The notes: generated from the sequence alone by a model not told the origin. A stretch of DNA of 8,017 bases from Desulfobacteraceae bacterium (GCA_030632525.1 DAOVUP010000049.1:1-8017); one strand, 5' to 3'; counted from the first letter of the stretch, positions 1 through 6,140 are shown. A program made the numbers and translations.

Positions 1-63
1 ACGTGAGGCCAAAAGGTTTCCCTGGCCTCCCACGGCGATGAATACTAATCGTTTTGTTTCCAT
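1..63 (-). CDS. iorB: Indolepyruvate:ferredoxin oxidoreductase beta subunit, N-terminal fragment (cut by window edge)
   Basis: Only the first 21 codons lie in the window. The translation begins METKRLVFIAVGGQGNLLAS, which carries the glycine-rich GVGGQG-type motif that opens the beta (gamma-type) subunit of 2-oxoacid:ferredoxin oxidoreductases. The ATG at 63 follows a GGGAGGA ribosome binding site at 68-74. It starts 13 bp after the iorA stop codon, so the two genes are almost certainly co-transcribed and translated as a pair. In the family, this subunit pairs with the TPP- and FeS-bearing alpha subunit to oxidise aryl pyruvates. The call rests on the motif plus the invariable iorA-iorB order; a different oxidoreductase gamma-type subunit cannot be fully excluded from 21 residues. 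Confidence 0.85.
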   Translation of the reverse strand, partial: METKRLVFIAVGGQGNLLASR

Positions 64-76
64 AGAATCCTCCCTA

Positions 77-1927
77 TTACTCTTTCAATGGTAGAATTGC
101 ATTTTCAGGGCAAACCTGAGCGCAGACAGAGCAGCCGATGCAGAGATTCTTGTCTATTTCGACCTCATCGCCTTCAATGTACATTGCCGGGCAGGCCAAC
201 AGGTTGATACAGTCACGATGGTTTTTGCACTTGTTACGATTGATGTAAAAGGGCTTAGACTTCTTGAACTGTCCTGTGGCCTTTGCAAAGAGCGGGCAGA
301 ACTCCTGTGAAATGATGACTGACATACCGTCATATTCCATTGAAGCCTTAACCGCTTCGATGGTCTTTTTTAGCTTGAAAGGCTTGACAATATGAACATC
401 TTCAACGCCGAGCCCCCTCACTACATTTTCGATAGATATACGCGTTCTTTCAACACCCATGGGGCCAGTATCAACACCGGGATGGATCTGATGGCCTGTC
501 ATTGCGGTGGTTCCATTATCTAAGATTACCAGGGTAAACTTATGGTTGTTATGGACCGCATTAACGAGCCCGGTAATACCTGAGTGAAAAAAGGTGGAAT
601 CGCCGATAAATGACACCACCTTTTGATCTGTGGCCCTGGAAAAGCCACAGCCGGAACTGACAGAAGAGCCCATACAGATAACAAAATCGGCCATGGAAAT
701 AGGGGGCAGAAGCCCTAAAGTATAACAGCCGATATCGGTCGGGTAAACAGTATCCGTCCCGTAGATCTGCTTAACAGCATAGTAGGTTGCACGGTGGGGG
801 CATCCTGCACAGAGATTGGTCGGCCTTCCCGGGAGTGCCGGGACATCTGAACTGTCGAGCATTTCATAAGGCTTATAATCCATACCGAAGTACAGGGCAA
901 TCGCCTTGCGGACCATCCCGGGATCATACTCATAGAGTCGGGAAAAGGCCCCCACCCCTTTTCCCTTGATCGGTATGGAAATACCGTTTTCCTGGGCCAT
1001 GGCCTTTAGTTCATTTTCGTTAATAGGTTCCAATTCTTCAACTACCAGGACCTTGTCCACAGCTTTCAGGAACCTTGTGCAGAGCTCTTTGGGCATGGGC
1101 CATGAAAACCCTAATTTGAGGATGCTGACCTTATCCCCTATCCCCAGGTCAGAGACAGCGTCTTTTACATAATTAAAACTTGCCCCGTTTGCTACAATCC
1201 CCCATTTACCCTCACCGATGATCTCATTATATGAGCCGCTCTCAGATTTCTCGCTTGCTTGATCATATTTTTCCAGCAGCACCTTATGAAGATTCCGGGC
1301 AACCGCCGGCACAGCCACAAAATGGAAGGGGTTTTTTTCAAAATGGGCCGATGTCTTGATCGGCTTTAACTCTCCAAGGCGGACGGCCCCTCTGATATGG
1401 GCCAATCTTGTGGTGGTCCTTATGATCACCGGGAGCCCTAATTCCTCTGACAGATCAAAGGCCTCCATGGTCATATCTTTCATCTCCTGCGTGTTAGTGG
1501 GCTCTAACATGGGGAGGCCTGACAGCCGTGCGTAATAGCGGTTGTCCTGTTCGTTCTGGCTTGAAAAGAGTGAAGGGTCATCTGCATTTATGATAACCAT
1601 ACCCCCCGTGACACCCACATAAGCTAAGGTCATCATCGGGTCGGAGGCCACGTTCATACCAACATGTTTCATGGTTACCATGGTCCTCAGGCCTGCAACA
1701 GCCGCGCCTGCTCCAACCTCCAAGGCCACCTTCTCATTTGTTGAATATTCAAAGTAGAGGTCAGTTTCCTGGCTGATTCTAAAGAAGTTTTCCGGAATTT
1801 CGGAGGAAGGCGTTCCCGGATAGCATGTGGCAAAGGATACCCCTGCTTCCAAGGCTCCCCTGGCAATAGCCTCGTTGCCTAAGAGAAGAATTTCTTCTCC
1901 TGGAGTGTCTATCAGTAGTTTGTGCAT
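77..1927 (-). CDS. iorA: Indolepyruvate:ferredoxin oxidoreductase alpha subunit
   Basis: Cytoplasmic, oxygen-sensitive enzyme that converts indolepyruvate and related aryl-2-oxoacids plus CoA to aryl-acetyl-CoA, CO2 and reduced ferredoxin. The 616-aa product shows the full order of family parts: an N-terminal pyrimidine-binding domain (GNEAIARGALEAG near 17-29, CYPGTPSSEIPE near 35-46, and NEKVALE with the likely catalytic Glu near 65), a CAGCPHR motif at 373-379, a TPP-pyrophosphate domain (GDSTFFHSG at 442-450, LDNGTTAMTG at 469-478) and a C-terminal ferredoxin module. I chose the ATG at 1927 because GGGAGGG lies 6 nt upstream; an in-frame ATG at 1981 would add 18 residues with no family resemblance. 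The second cluster motif is canonical (C596, C599, C602, C606-P). In the first, the position of the second cysteine is His570 (C567-x2-H570-x2-C573-x5-C579-P). It is followed 13 bp later by iorB. Confidence 0.95.
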   Translation of the reverse strand: MHKLLIDTPGEEILLLGNEAIARGALEAGVSFATCYPGTPSSEIPENFFRISQETDLYFEYSTNEKVALEVGAGAAVAGLRTMVTMKHVGMNVASDPMMTLAYVGVTGGMVIINADDPSLFSSQNEQDNRYYARLSGLPMLEPTNTQEMKDMTMEAFDLSEELGLPVIIRTTTRLAHIRGAVRLGELKPIKTSAHFEKNPFHFVAVPAVARNLHKVLLEKYDQASEKSESGSYNEIIGEGKWGIVANGASFNYVKDAVSDLGIGDKVSILKLGFSWPMPKELCTRFLKAVDKVLVVEELEPINENELKAMAQENGISIPIKGKGVGAFSRLYEYDPGMVRKAIALYFGMDYKPYEMLDSSDVPALPGRPTNLCAGCPHRATYYAVKQIYGTDTVYPTDIGCYTLGLLPPISMADFVICMGSSVSSGCGFSRATDQKVVSFIGDSTFFHSGITGLVNAVHNNHKFTLVILDNGTTAMTGHQIHPGVDTGPMGVERTRISIENVVRGLGVEDVHIVKPFKLKKTIEAVKASMEYDGMSVIISQEFCPLFAKATGQFKKSKPFYINRNKCKNHRDCINLLACPAMYIEGDEVEIDKNLCIGCSVCAQVCPENAILPLKE

Positions 1928-1960
1928 ATTTTTCCCTCCCGATTGGTAAAGATTGATGTG

Positions 1961-1987
1961 GTTATATCTGGCATCCTTCATTCACAA
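1961..1987 (-). promoter_or_regulatory. Possible sigma-70 type promoter of iorAB
   Basis: Reading leftward, TTGTGA (1987-1982) is followed after 15 nt by TATAAC (1966-1961), which matches five of six consensus -10 bases. It would start the transcript about 27 nt before the iorA start codon. The spacer is short and the -35 weak. The spacer almost exactly contains one half of the 12-bp inverted repeat described for 1970-2189. If the promoter is real, iorAB can be expressed apart from the upstream ligase gene. Confidence 0.3.
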
Positions 1988-2189
1988 GCTTACACTTTAT
2001 TTCGAAATGGGGTGTATTCTCGAATTGAAAAACGGATGCCGAAACTGGAAACTGGAAACTGGAAATTAGATAAGAGTCCCACATTCTACTGTTTTTCCCA
2101 ATTTCAAGTTTCAAATTTCTCTGCCAAAATACAATATCAATCCCGCGTGTGGCGGGATAAACCATTTTTAATCTGTCATGAAGGATGCC
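1970..2189. repeat. Intergenic repeat island A: opposed GGAAACT heptad arrays with 12-bp terminal inverted repeats
   Basis: The gap between iorA and the ligase gene is filled by structured repeats. The outer ends are a perfect 12-bp inverted repeat, GGCATCCTTCAT at 1970-1981 and its complement at 2178-2189, which touches the ligase stop codon. Inside, three perfect GAAACTG heptads and a variant run from 2041 to 2068. An opposed array of three heptads (AATTTCA, AGTTTCA, AATTTCT) occupies 2100-2120, so a transcript could fold the two arms together. A separate 7-bp hairpin lies at 2140-2158. I see no coding signal. The layout resembles a small non-autonomous element or a structured extragenic repeat, but no transposase or clear target duplication is visible. 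Confidence 0.7.
2140..2158. repeat. GCGGGAT hairpin downstream of the ligase gene
   Basis: ATCCCGC and GCGGGAT form a perfect 7-bp stem with a 5-nt loop (GTGTG). On the leftward transcript it lies about 32 nt after the ligase stop codon and is followed by a T-rich but interrupted stretch. It could weakly terminate or protect the 3' end of the ligase message. A longer relative of the same stem occurs at 3936-3955, so it may equally be part of a dispersed repeat. Confidence 0.45.
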
Positions 2190-3761
2190 TCATATTTTAA
2201 AGCTTTCAGCCATACCTGCGTATTTTTTTCTAAGTTTCGGCTTTTCTATCTTTCCCGTAGGATTCCTGGGAACATCGTCAAAGATGATTTTGCGGGGTCT
2301 CTTATATCGAGGCAGCCCCTCACAGTGATCGAGGACATCTTCTTCAGTCATTGAGGATCCCGGCTTGACCTTTACAACAGCAGTTACGATTTCACCTAAA
2401 CGTTCGTCAGGGACCCCTATTACGGCCACGTCCTGCACCTTTTGATTCTCCATGATAAAGTCTTCTATTTCCACAGGAAAGATGTTTTCGCCGCCGGTAA
2501 TTATTACATCTTTTTTCCTGTCCACGAGCCAGATGAATCCGTCTTCATCCTCCCGGGCCATATCACCGGTCAGAAGCCAACCGTCAGTGAGAGTACTTTC
2601 TGTTGCCTCCGGGTTATTATAATACTCCTTCATGACGCCGGGACCTTTGACCACAAGTTCTCCAGGTTCGCCCTTAGGCACTTCCCTGGAATCAAGATCC
2701 ACGATCTTGAACTCCCAATCAAATCCAGGAAGCCCGATGGCCCCCACCTTATGGAGGTTCTCCATCCCCAAGTGAACACACCCTGGGCCGGTGGTTTCAC
2801 TTAACCCGTAAGTTGTGTCGTAATCGTGATTGGGAAAGACTTTTTTCCAGTTTCTGATTAGACTTGGCGGCACAGGCTGGGCCCCGATATGCATCAACCG
2901 CCATTGGTCCAGCTTGTAGTCATCTAAATTGACCTCGCCATTCTCAATGGCGATAAGGATGTCCTGTGCCCATGGCACCAGCAGCCAGACTATGGTAACC
3001 TGCTCTTCGGATACGGCCTCTAAGATCCACTCCGGCTTGATCCCCTTCAGAATCACTCCCCTTGCCCCCACAATGAAATTGCCAAACCAGTGCATCTTGG
3101 CCCCTGTATGATACAGGGGGGGGATGCATAAGAAATTATCATCGTGGGTTTGATTATGATGCCGGTTTTCGATGACACAGGCAAATTCGAGGTTTTTGTG
3201 GGTCAGGAGGATCGGCTTTGGAGCGCCAGTAGTGCCGGATGTAAAATAAAGAGCAGCTTCATCTAAGAGTCCAATGGGGATATCGGGATCATCAGCCGAG
3301 CCTGTTTCGAGAAAGGCATCAAATGCATTGGCATAGTCCGGTCTCAGATGGTCAGGTCCCACAAACACGAAGTCCTTGATGGTCCCAAGGTCTTCCTTGA
3401 TTGTGTCAATACGTTCCACAAACTCCTCTCCGAATATCATTGCCTTAGCCTCTGCGATATCTGCACAATACCGGATGTCATCAGACGTGAAACGAAAATT
3501 AAGGGGAACGGCCCACGCGCCTGTCCTCAGTATCCCGAAATAAGCCGGAAGCCATTCGAGACAGTTCATCATCAGATGGATGACCTTGTCTCCCTTTCTT
3601 ATACCCCTTTTGATCAAGGCAGTGGCGACCCGGTTGGCTATTTCATCGAATTCCCTCCAGGTGATTTCTACCCGCCTCTCCTTTGCAGGTTCCCTTTCGA
3701 TAAGGGCAATCTCATCCCTATACATCCTGGCGTTCCTGGCCAGAATCTCAGTTATAATCAT
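2190..3761 (-). CDS. AMP-forming acyl-CoA synthetase/ligase, class I adenylate-forming family
   Basis: Activates a carboxylic acid with ATP to an acyl-adenylate and then to the acyl-CoA. The 523-aa length and all core motifs fit the family: the phosphate-binding loop FTSGTTGAPKP at 173-183, YGLSETTG at 318-325, TGD at 398-400 with the ribose-binding Asp, DRKKDVIITGGENIFP at 414-429 in the hinge and A8 region, and PTGKIEK at 501-507 whose Lys504 is the expected adenylation lysine. No membrane segment or signal peptide is seen, so it is cytoplasmic. The ATG at 3761 follows a GGAAAGGGGA stretch at suitable spacing. The substrate cannot be read from the sequence. The next genes downstream encode indolepyruvate oxidoreductase, which suggests an aryl or fatty acid, but that is inference. 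Island B precedes it and island A follows its stop codon directly. Confidence 0.93.
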   Translation of the reverse strand: MIITEILARNARMYRDEIALIEREPAKERRVEITWREFDEIANRVATALIKRGIRKGDKVIHLMMNCLEWLPAYFGILRTGAWAVPLNFRFTSDDIRYCADIAEAKAMIFGEEFVERIDTIKEDLGTIKDFVFVGPDHLRPDYANAFDAFLETGSADDPDIPIGLLDEAALYFTSGTTGAPKPILLTHKNLEFACVIENRHHNQTHDDNFLCIPPLYHTGAKMHWFGNFIVGARGVILKGIKPEWILEAVSEEQVTIVWLLVPWAQDILIAIENGEVNLDDYKLDQWRLMHIGAQPVPPSLIRNWKKVFPNHDYDTTYGLSETTGPGCVHLGMENLHKVGAIGLPGFDWEFKIVDLDSREVPKGEPGELVVKGPGVMKEYYNNPEATESTLTDGWLLTGDMAREDEDGFIWLVDRKKDVIITGGENIFPVEIEDFIMENQKVQDVAVIGVPDERLGEIVTAVVKVKPGSSMTEEDVLDHCEGLPRYKRPRKIIFDDVPRNPTGKIEKPKLRKKYAGMAESFKI

Positions 3762-3885
3762 GAGTCCCCTTTCCTAAAAGCTAAAGTGAGCGGTTCAAGG
3801 TTCAGGGTTCAAAGTTCAAAGGTTATAGTCTACTGACATCCTTAGCTTTATTTATGGCGCTTGAGGCGTGACTCAGATTAGCCTC

Positions 3886-3904
3886 TTTCACCCATTGGGT
3901 GAAA
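3886..3904. repeat. Hairpin in the core of island B
   Basis: TTTCACCC and GGGTGAAA form a perfect 8-bp stem around ATT; the whole 19 bases are a near-perfect palindrome and could be an operator as well as an RNA stem. Next to it, GAGGC at 3863-3867 and GCCTC at 3881-3885 form another short inverted repeat. No T tract follows on either strand, so it is not a standard terminator. Confidence 0.5.
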
Positions 3905-3935
3905 CATAACATTCCAAAGTGTTTTCCTTTTGTTG

Positions 3936-3955
3936 ATCCCGCTTTGCAGCGGGAT
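3936..3955. repeat. GCGGGAT hairpin in island B
   Basis: ATCCCGCT and AGCGGGAT form a perfect 8-bp stem with a TTGC loop. The stem sequence is shared with the hairpin at 2140-2158, although loop and flanks differ. It lacks a T tract on either side. Its recurrence in two separate gaps marks it as a repeat unit and not simply the terminator of one gene. Confidence 0.55.
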
Positions 3956-4055
3956 TAGGGCGTTTCAACCCAGAACCCGGAACCTTGAACGCTGAACCGC
4001 TCAACCCAAGTAAAAGCTATATTTTAGCTACTTAGCGAATATAAAGAAGGAGCTG

Positions 4056-4145
4056 ATGGGTGTCAAGAAAAAAGACCGGATCCGGTCCGAGAGTGAAATT
4101 TCAAATTTGCAGAAGCCAAAACTGGAACAGTCTGAGAATGACTAA
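4056..4145 (+). CDS. Possible 29-aa hydrophilic small ORF
   Basis: An ATG at 4056 follows AAGGAG (4047-4052) by only 3 nt, and opens a 29-codon frame beginning MGVKKKDRIRSESEI and ending QSEND before TAA at 4143. The product would be highly charged, with no membrane segment and no motif I recognise. A GTG at 4060 in another frame sits at better spacing (7 nt) from the same AAGGAG and opens 78 codons, but that frame runs antisense into the TPR gene. The first codons also span a 14-bp palindrome (4074-4087). There is no convincing promoter. Given the repeat-rich gap this may be chance, and I rate it low. Confidence 0.2.
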   Translation: MGVKKKDRIRSESEISNLQKPKLEQSEND

Positions 4146-4190
4146 TCATTTAACTTACAAAAGATTGGAGCAAAGTCAAATATCCATTTT

Positions 4191-4868
4191 TCACAGACGG
4201 GCCTTGGCCATGGGTAGGAAGGGGGAGGTCTTATATTCCTGGACAAACTTTTTCAAGATTTCGTTTGCCTTTTCAGGCTGGTTATCAATCCTGTAAACAC
4301 GTTCTAAACTGAGCATAGCTGTTTCTCTGAACAGATTATCAGGGGCATCTACGATTGAACTCAAAAGAAGAATGGCCTTTTTCACGTTGCCCTTAGCCTC
4401 ATAGCATCCGGCCAAGGCCAAAGAAGTTAGGGTTTCATATTCCTTATCTCCAGATACCTCGGCGGCGAATTTGTCGTAAAAGAGGATGGCATCATCGTAC
4501 TTTTTTTCGACGAACTTTATATGTCCTACCTGTGGCAAAGCCAATCTAGCCGCCTTTGACATTCCGTACTCATCTATCACTCTCTCAAACAACTCTTCCG
4601 CCTTTTTCAGCTTTTCAGGCGTTACATCGGGCTCAAGGTTATCAGTCAGGGTATCATAAGCCATATTGTAGGCTTCTTGCCCACTTTTATTAATGTGACG
4701 CATATAGCCGTACACCGCCAAATAACCTGCAACGATAACGGCAATAGCGATTCCACAGTATTTCAGACCACGGAGATGTGCGTTGAAAAACATGACCGCC
4801 CTGTTGGAAAGGGTCAAGAATTCATCCGTCTCTTTAAGAAGCTCTTTTCTGGTTAGTTTCTTTGCCAT
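4191..4868 (-). CDS. Membrane-anchored tetratricopeptide repeat protein (YfgM-like)
   Basis: The 225-aa product has a basic, cytoplasmic N-terminus, one hydrophobic segment at about 37-56 (YCGIAIAVIVAGYLAVYGYM), then an all-helical region of TPR-like repeats from about 84 to 212. TPR spacing is visible in AEELFERVIDEYG (90-102), KKYDDAILFYDKFAAE (122-137), LAGCYEAKGNVKKAILLL (152-169) and the last repeat near 186-212. The end, SPFLPMAKARL, is typical of short TPR proteins of this group. YfgM in enterobacteria assists the SecYEG translocon and periplasmic chaperones; that role here is inference. I chose the ATG at 4868 because AGGAGG lies 10 nt upstream; an earlier in-frame ATG at 4895 would place that ribosome binding site inside the gene. 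The next gene leftward is the ligase, 429 bp away, so co-transcription is uncertain. Confidence 0.82.
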   Translation of the reverse strand: MAKKLTRKELLKETDEFLTLSNRAVMFFNAHLRGLKYCGIAIAVIVAGYLAVYGYMRHINKSGQEAYNMAYDTLTDNLEPDVTPEKLKKAEELFERVIDEYGMSKAARLALPQVGHIKFVEKKYDDAILFYDKFAAEVSGDKEYETLTSLALAGCYEAKGNVKKAILLLSSIVDAPDNLFRETAMLSLERVYRIDNQPEKANEILKKFVQEYKTSPFLPMAKARL

Positions 4869-4896
4869 GCTAAAACAACCTCCTGATAATGACATT

Positions 4897-4925
4897 CAGA
4901 TATCAGATAACATAAGTTCCGTCAA
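4897..4925 (-). promoter_or_regulatory. Possible promoter of the TPR gene
   Basis: On the minus strand TTGACG (4925-4920, five of six consensus bases) is followed after exactly 17 nt by TATCTG (4902-4897, three of six). It lies about 30 nt upstream of the chosen start codon. The good -35 and spacing favour it; the -10 is poor, so this is a candidate only. Confidence 0.3.
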
Positions 4926-4972
4926 GGCAAAAAGAACCCTTGTCTTTTGCATGGGAAAGCACGATAATTCTT

Positions 4973-5145
4973 GGGTATCGGGTATCGGGTACTGGGTATT
5001 GGTTGAGGGTTGCAGGCACCCAGGTCAAATACGCTTCGCTGTCCTGCGGAATTTGACGGGATAAAGTTGTTGATTGTCGATTGAAAAACTAAGGGTCTCC
5101 CAGCATCCAATACCCAATACCCAGTACCCAACAAACTCGCAACCC
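4973..5145. repeat. Intergenic repeat island C: opposed GGGTATC/GGGTATT heptad arrays
   Basis: Left arm 4973-5014 is six heptads: GGGTATC, GGGTATC, GGGTACT, GGGTATT, GGTTGAG, GGTTGCA. The right arm, about 5095-5145, carries the complementary family: AATACCC, AATACCC, AGTACCC at 5109-5129, with degenerate heptads on both sides. A perfect 16-bp inverted repeat joins the arms, 4987-5002 against 5114-5129. The core contains GTCAAAT (5024-5030) facing ATTTGAC (5051-5057) and the string CGGGATAAA at 5057-5065, which is also present in island A at 2153-2161. No gene is present. The right arm ends immediately before the ribosome binding site of the DedA gene, so the folded repeat could affect DedA expression. 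Confidence 0.75.
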
Positions 5146-5158
5146 GGAGAAAAACTCG

Positions 5159-5794
5159 TTGTCCTATTTAGACAGCTTCTTAAATCTGCTTGATTCACTT
5201 CCCAACACCCTCCTTTATTTCCTTTTAGGGCTGAGCGCTTTTGTTGAGAATGTTTTTCCCCCTATTCCGGGAGATACCATTACCGCCTTTGGAGCCTTCC
5301 TGGTCGGAACCCAGAGGCTAACTTTTTTTGGGGTGTATCTATCCACCACCTTAGGGAGTCTGTTCGGTTTCATGTTTCTTTTCTGGATCGGGACCCTCTT
5401 GGGCAGGCGGTATTTTATCGAGAGAGACTACCGGTTTTTCAAGGCGAAGGACATTATCCGGGCCGAGGAATGGTTTCGAAAATATGGCTACTTCCTCATA
5501 TTGTTAAACAGATTTTTTCCCGGGGTCCGCTCTGTCATATCAATAGCCGGGGGGATATCACAGCTGAAGGTTTTCAGGGTTACCTTACTCGCCCTTATCA
5601 GTACCTGCGTATGGAATCTTATCTGGATTATCCTCGGTTATTCAATCGGCACTAACTGGGATATTGTCAAGGAAAAGATGACACGAATAATGTTCGGCTA
5701 TAATCTCGCAATCCTGATATTGATAGGTCTTGCGATCCTGATCTTTGTAGTAATAAGGATCAAAAAGAAGCGGAACCGGGAAAAAAATCCCTGA
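5159..5794 (+). CDS. DedA family (VTT domain) inner membrane protein
   Basis: The 211-aa polytopic protein has hydrophobic segments near 13-32, 53-79, 110-135 (re-entrant region), 140-162 and 182-200, then a basic cytoplasmic tail rich in Lys and Arg. Family signatures are ENVFPPIPGD at 30-39 and NRFFPGVRSVISIAGG at 117-132, where Arg118 and Arg124 have the spacing of the conserved arginines of the family. Members act in lipid flipping (undecaprenyl phosphate or phospholipid scrambling), envelope integrity and drug or pH tolerance; which applies here is unknown. The start is TTG at 5159, supported by CGGAGA 8 nt upstream; no in-frame ATG precedes the first conserved motif. It converges on cutA with a 31-bp gap and no clear terminator. 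Repeat island C sits directly upstream. Confidence 0.92.
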   Translation: MSYLDSFLNLLDSLPNTLLYFLLGLSAFVENVFPPIPGDTITAFGAFLVGTQRLTFFGVYLSTTLGSLFGFMFLFWIGTLLGRRYFIERDYRFFKAKDIIRAEEWFRKYGYFLILLNRFFPGVRSVISIAGGISQLKVFRVTLLALISTCVWNLIWIILGYSIGTNWDIVKEKMTRIMFGYNLAILILIGLAILIFVVIRIKKKRNREKNP

Positions 5795-5825
5795 CCCCCG
5801 AAATCTCATAACTTAGGGCGAGCCC

Positions 5826-6140
5826 TTACTTCGTTTCCTTTTTGATCCAATCCAAAAAGGCCCGGTTTCCGTCAATAATCGGGACGCTTATTATGCAAGG
5901 GCACTCATAGCTGTGCATCGATTTCACCTTGTCAATCAACTCGCGAACAAGTGATTCTTTGGTCTTTGCCAAGATGATCACCTCTTTTTCATCCTGGACC
6001 TCCCCCTCCCACCAGTATATGGAGCTCATGTTATCAATAATATTGGCACAGGCAGCCAATCTGCTCGAAACCAGCTTTTTTCCGATCGTCTTAGCCTCAT
6101 CCATACTACCGGCAGTAATGTAAATAAGGTTTGTTTCCAT
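5826..6140 (-). CDS. cutA: Divalent cation tolerance protein CutA
   Basis: A 104-aa protein, the usual size of this small trimeric, ferredoxin-fold family. Conserved features are the N-terminal beta strand, RLAACANI at 27-34, the YWWEG signature at 42-46, a KT pair at 59-60 and HSYECPCII at 76-84. CutA was linked to copper and other divalent metal tolerance in Escherichia coli and is widely present; its precise biochemical role is unsettled. The ATG at 6140 follows GGGAGGA at about 6 nt. The gene is convergent with the DedA gene and divergent from folD across a 292-bp gap, so it is probably transcribed alone. Confidence 0.95.
   Translation of the reverse strand: METNLIYITAGSMDEAKTIGKKLVSSRLAACANIIDNMSSIYWWEGEVQDEKEVIILAKTKESLVRELIDKVKSMHSYECPCIISVPIIDGNRAFLDWIKKETK

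Larger units (their letters stand above)
3787..4007. repeat. Intergenic repeat island B: opposed GGTTCAA heptad arrays with 11-bp terminal inverted repeats and a double-hairpin core
   Basis: This island fills much of the 429-bp gap 3762-4190. Left arm 3792-3819 reads GGTTCAA, GGTTCAG, GGTTCAA, AGTTCAA. Right arm 3967-4001 reads AACCCAG, AACCCGG, AACCTTG, AACGCTG, AACCGCT, which is the complementary heptad family at the same 7-nt period. The outer ends are a perfect 11-bp inverted repeat, TGAGCGGTTCA at 3787-3797 against 3993-4003. The core holds an 8-bp hairpin at 3886-3904 (TTTCACCC, loop ATT) and another 8-bp hairpin at 3936-3955 (ATCCCGCT, loop TTGC). It contains no gene. It separates the TPR gene from the ligase gene and lies upstream of the ligase ribosome binding site. 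Confidence 0.75.

Noticed and set aside
1928..1981. Longer IorA N-terminus (ATG at 1981, 18 extra residues)
   Set aside because: The extension has no family resemblance and covers the ribosome binding site of the ATG at 1927 and a candidate promoter.
3348..3836. 162-codon + strand frame
   Set aside because: It is antisense to the well supported acyl-CoA ligase, has no motif, and runs into the heptad array.
4973..5145. CRISPR-like array
   Set aside because: The units are 7 nt, directly adjacent, without unique spacers of 25-40 nt, and arranged as opposed arms; no cas gene is present.
5815..5826. Terminator between the DedA gene and cutA (AGGGC/GCCCT)
   Set aside because: The stem is only 4-5 bp with a 2-4 nt loop and no T tract, too weak to call.
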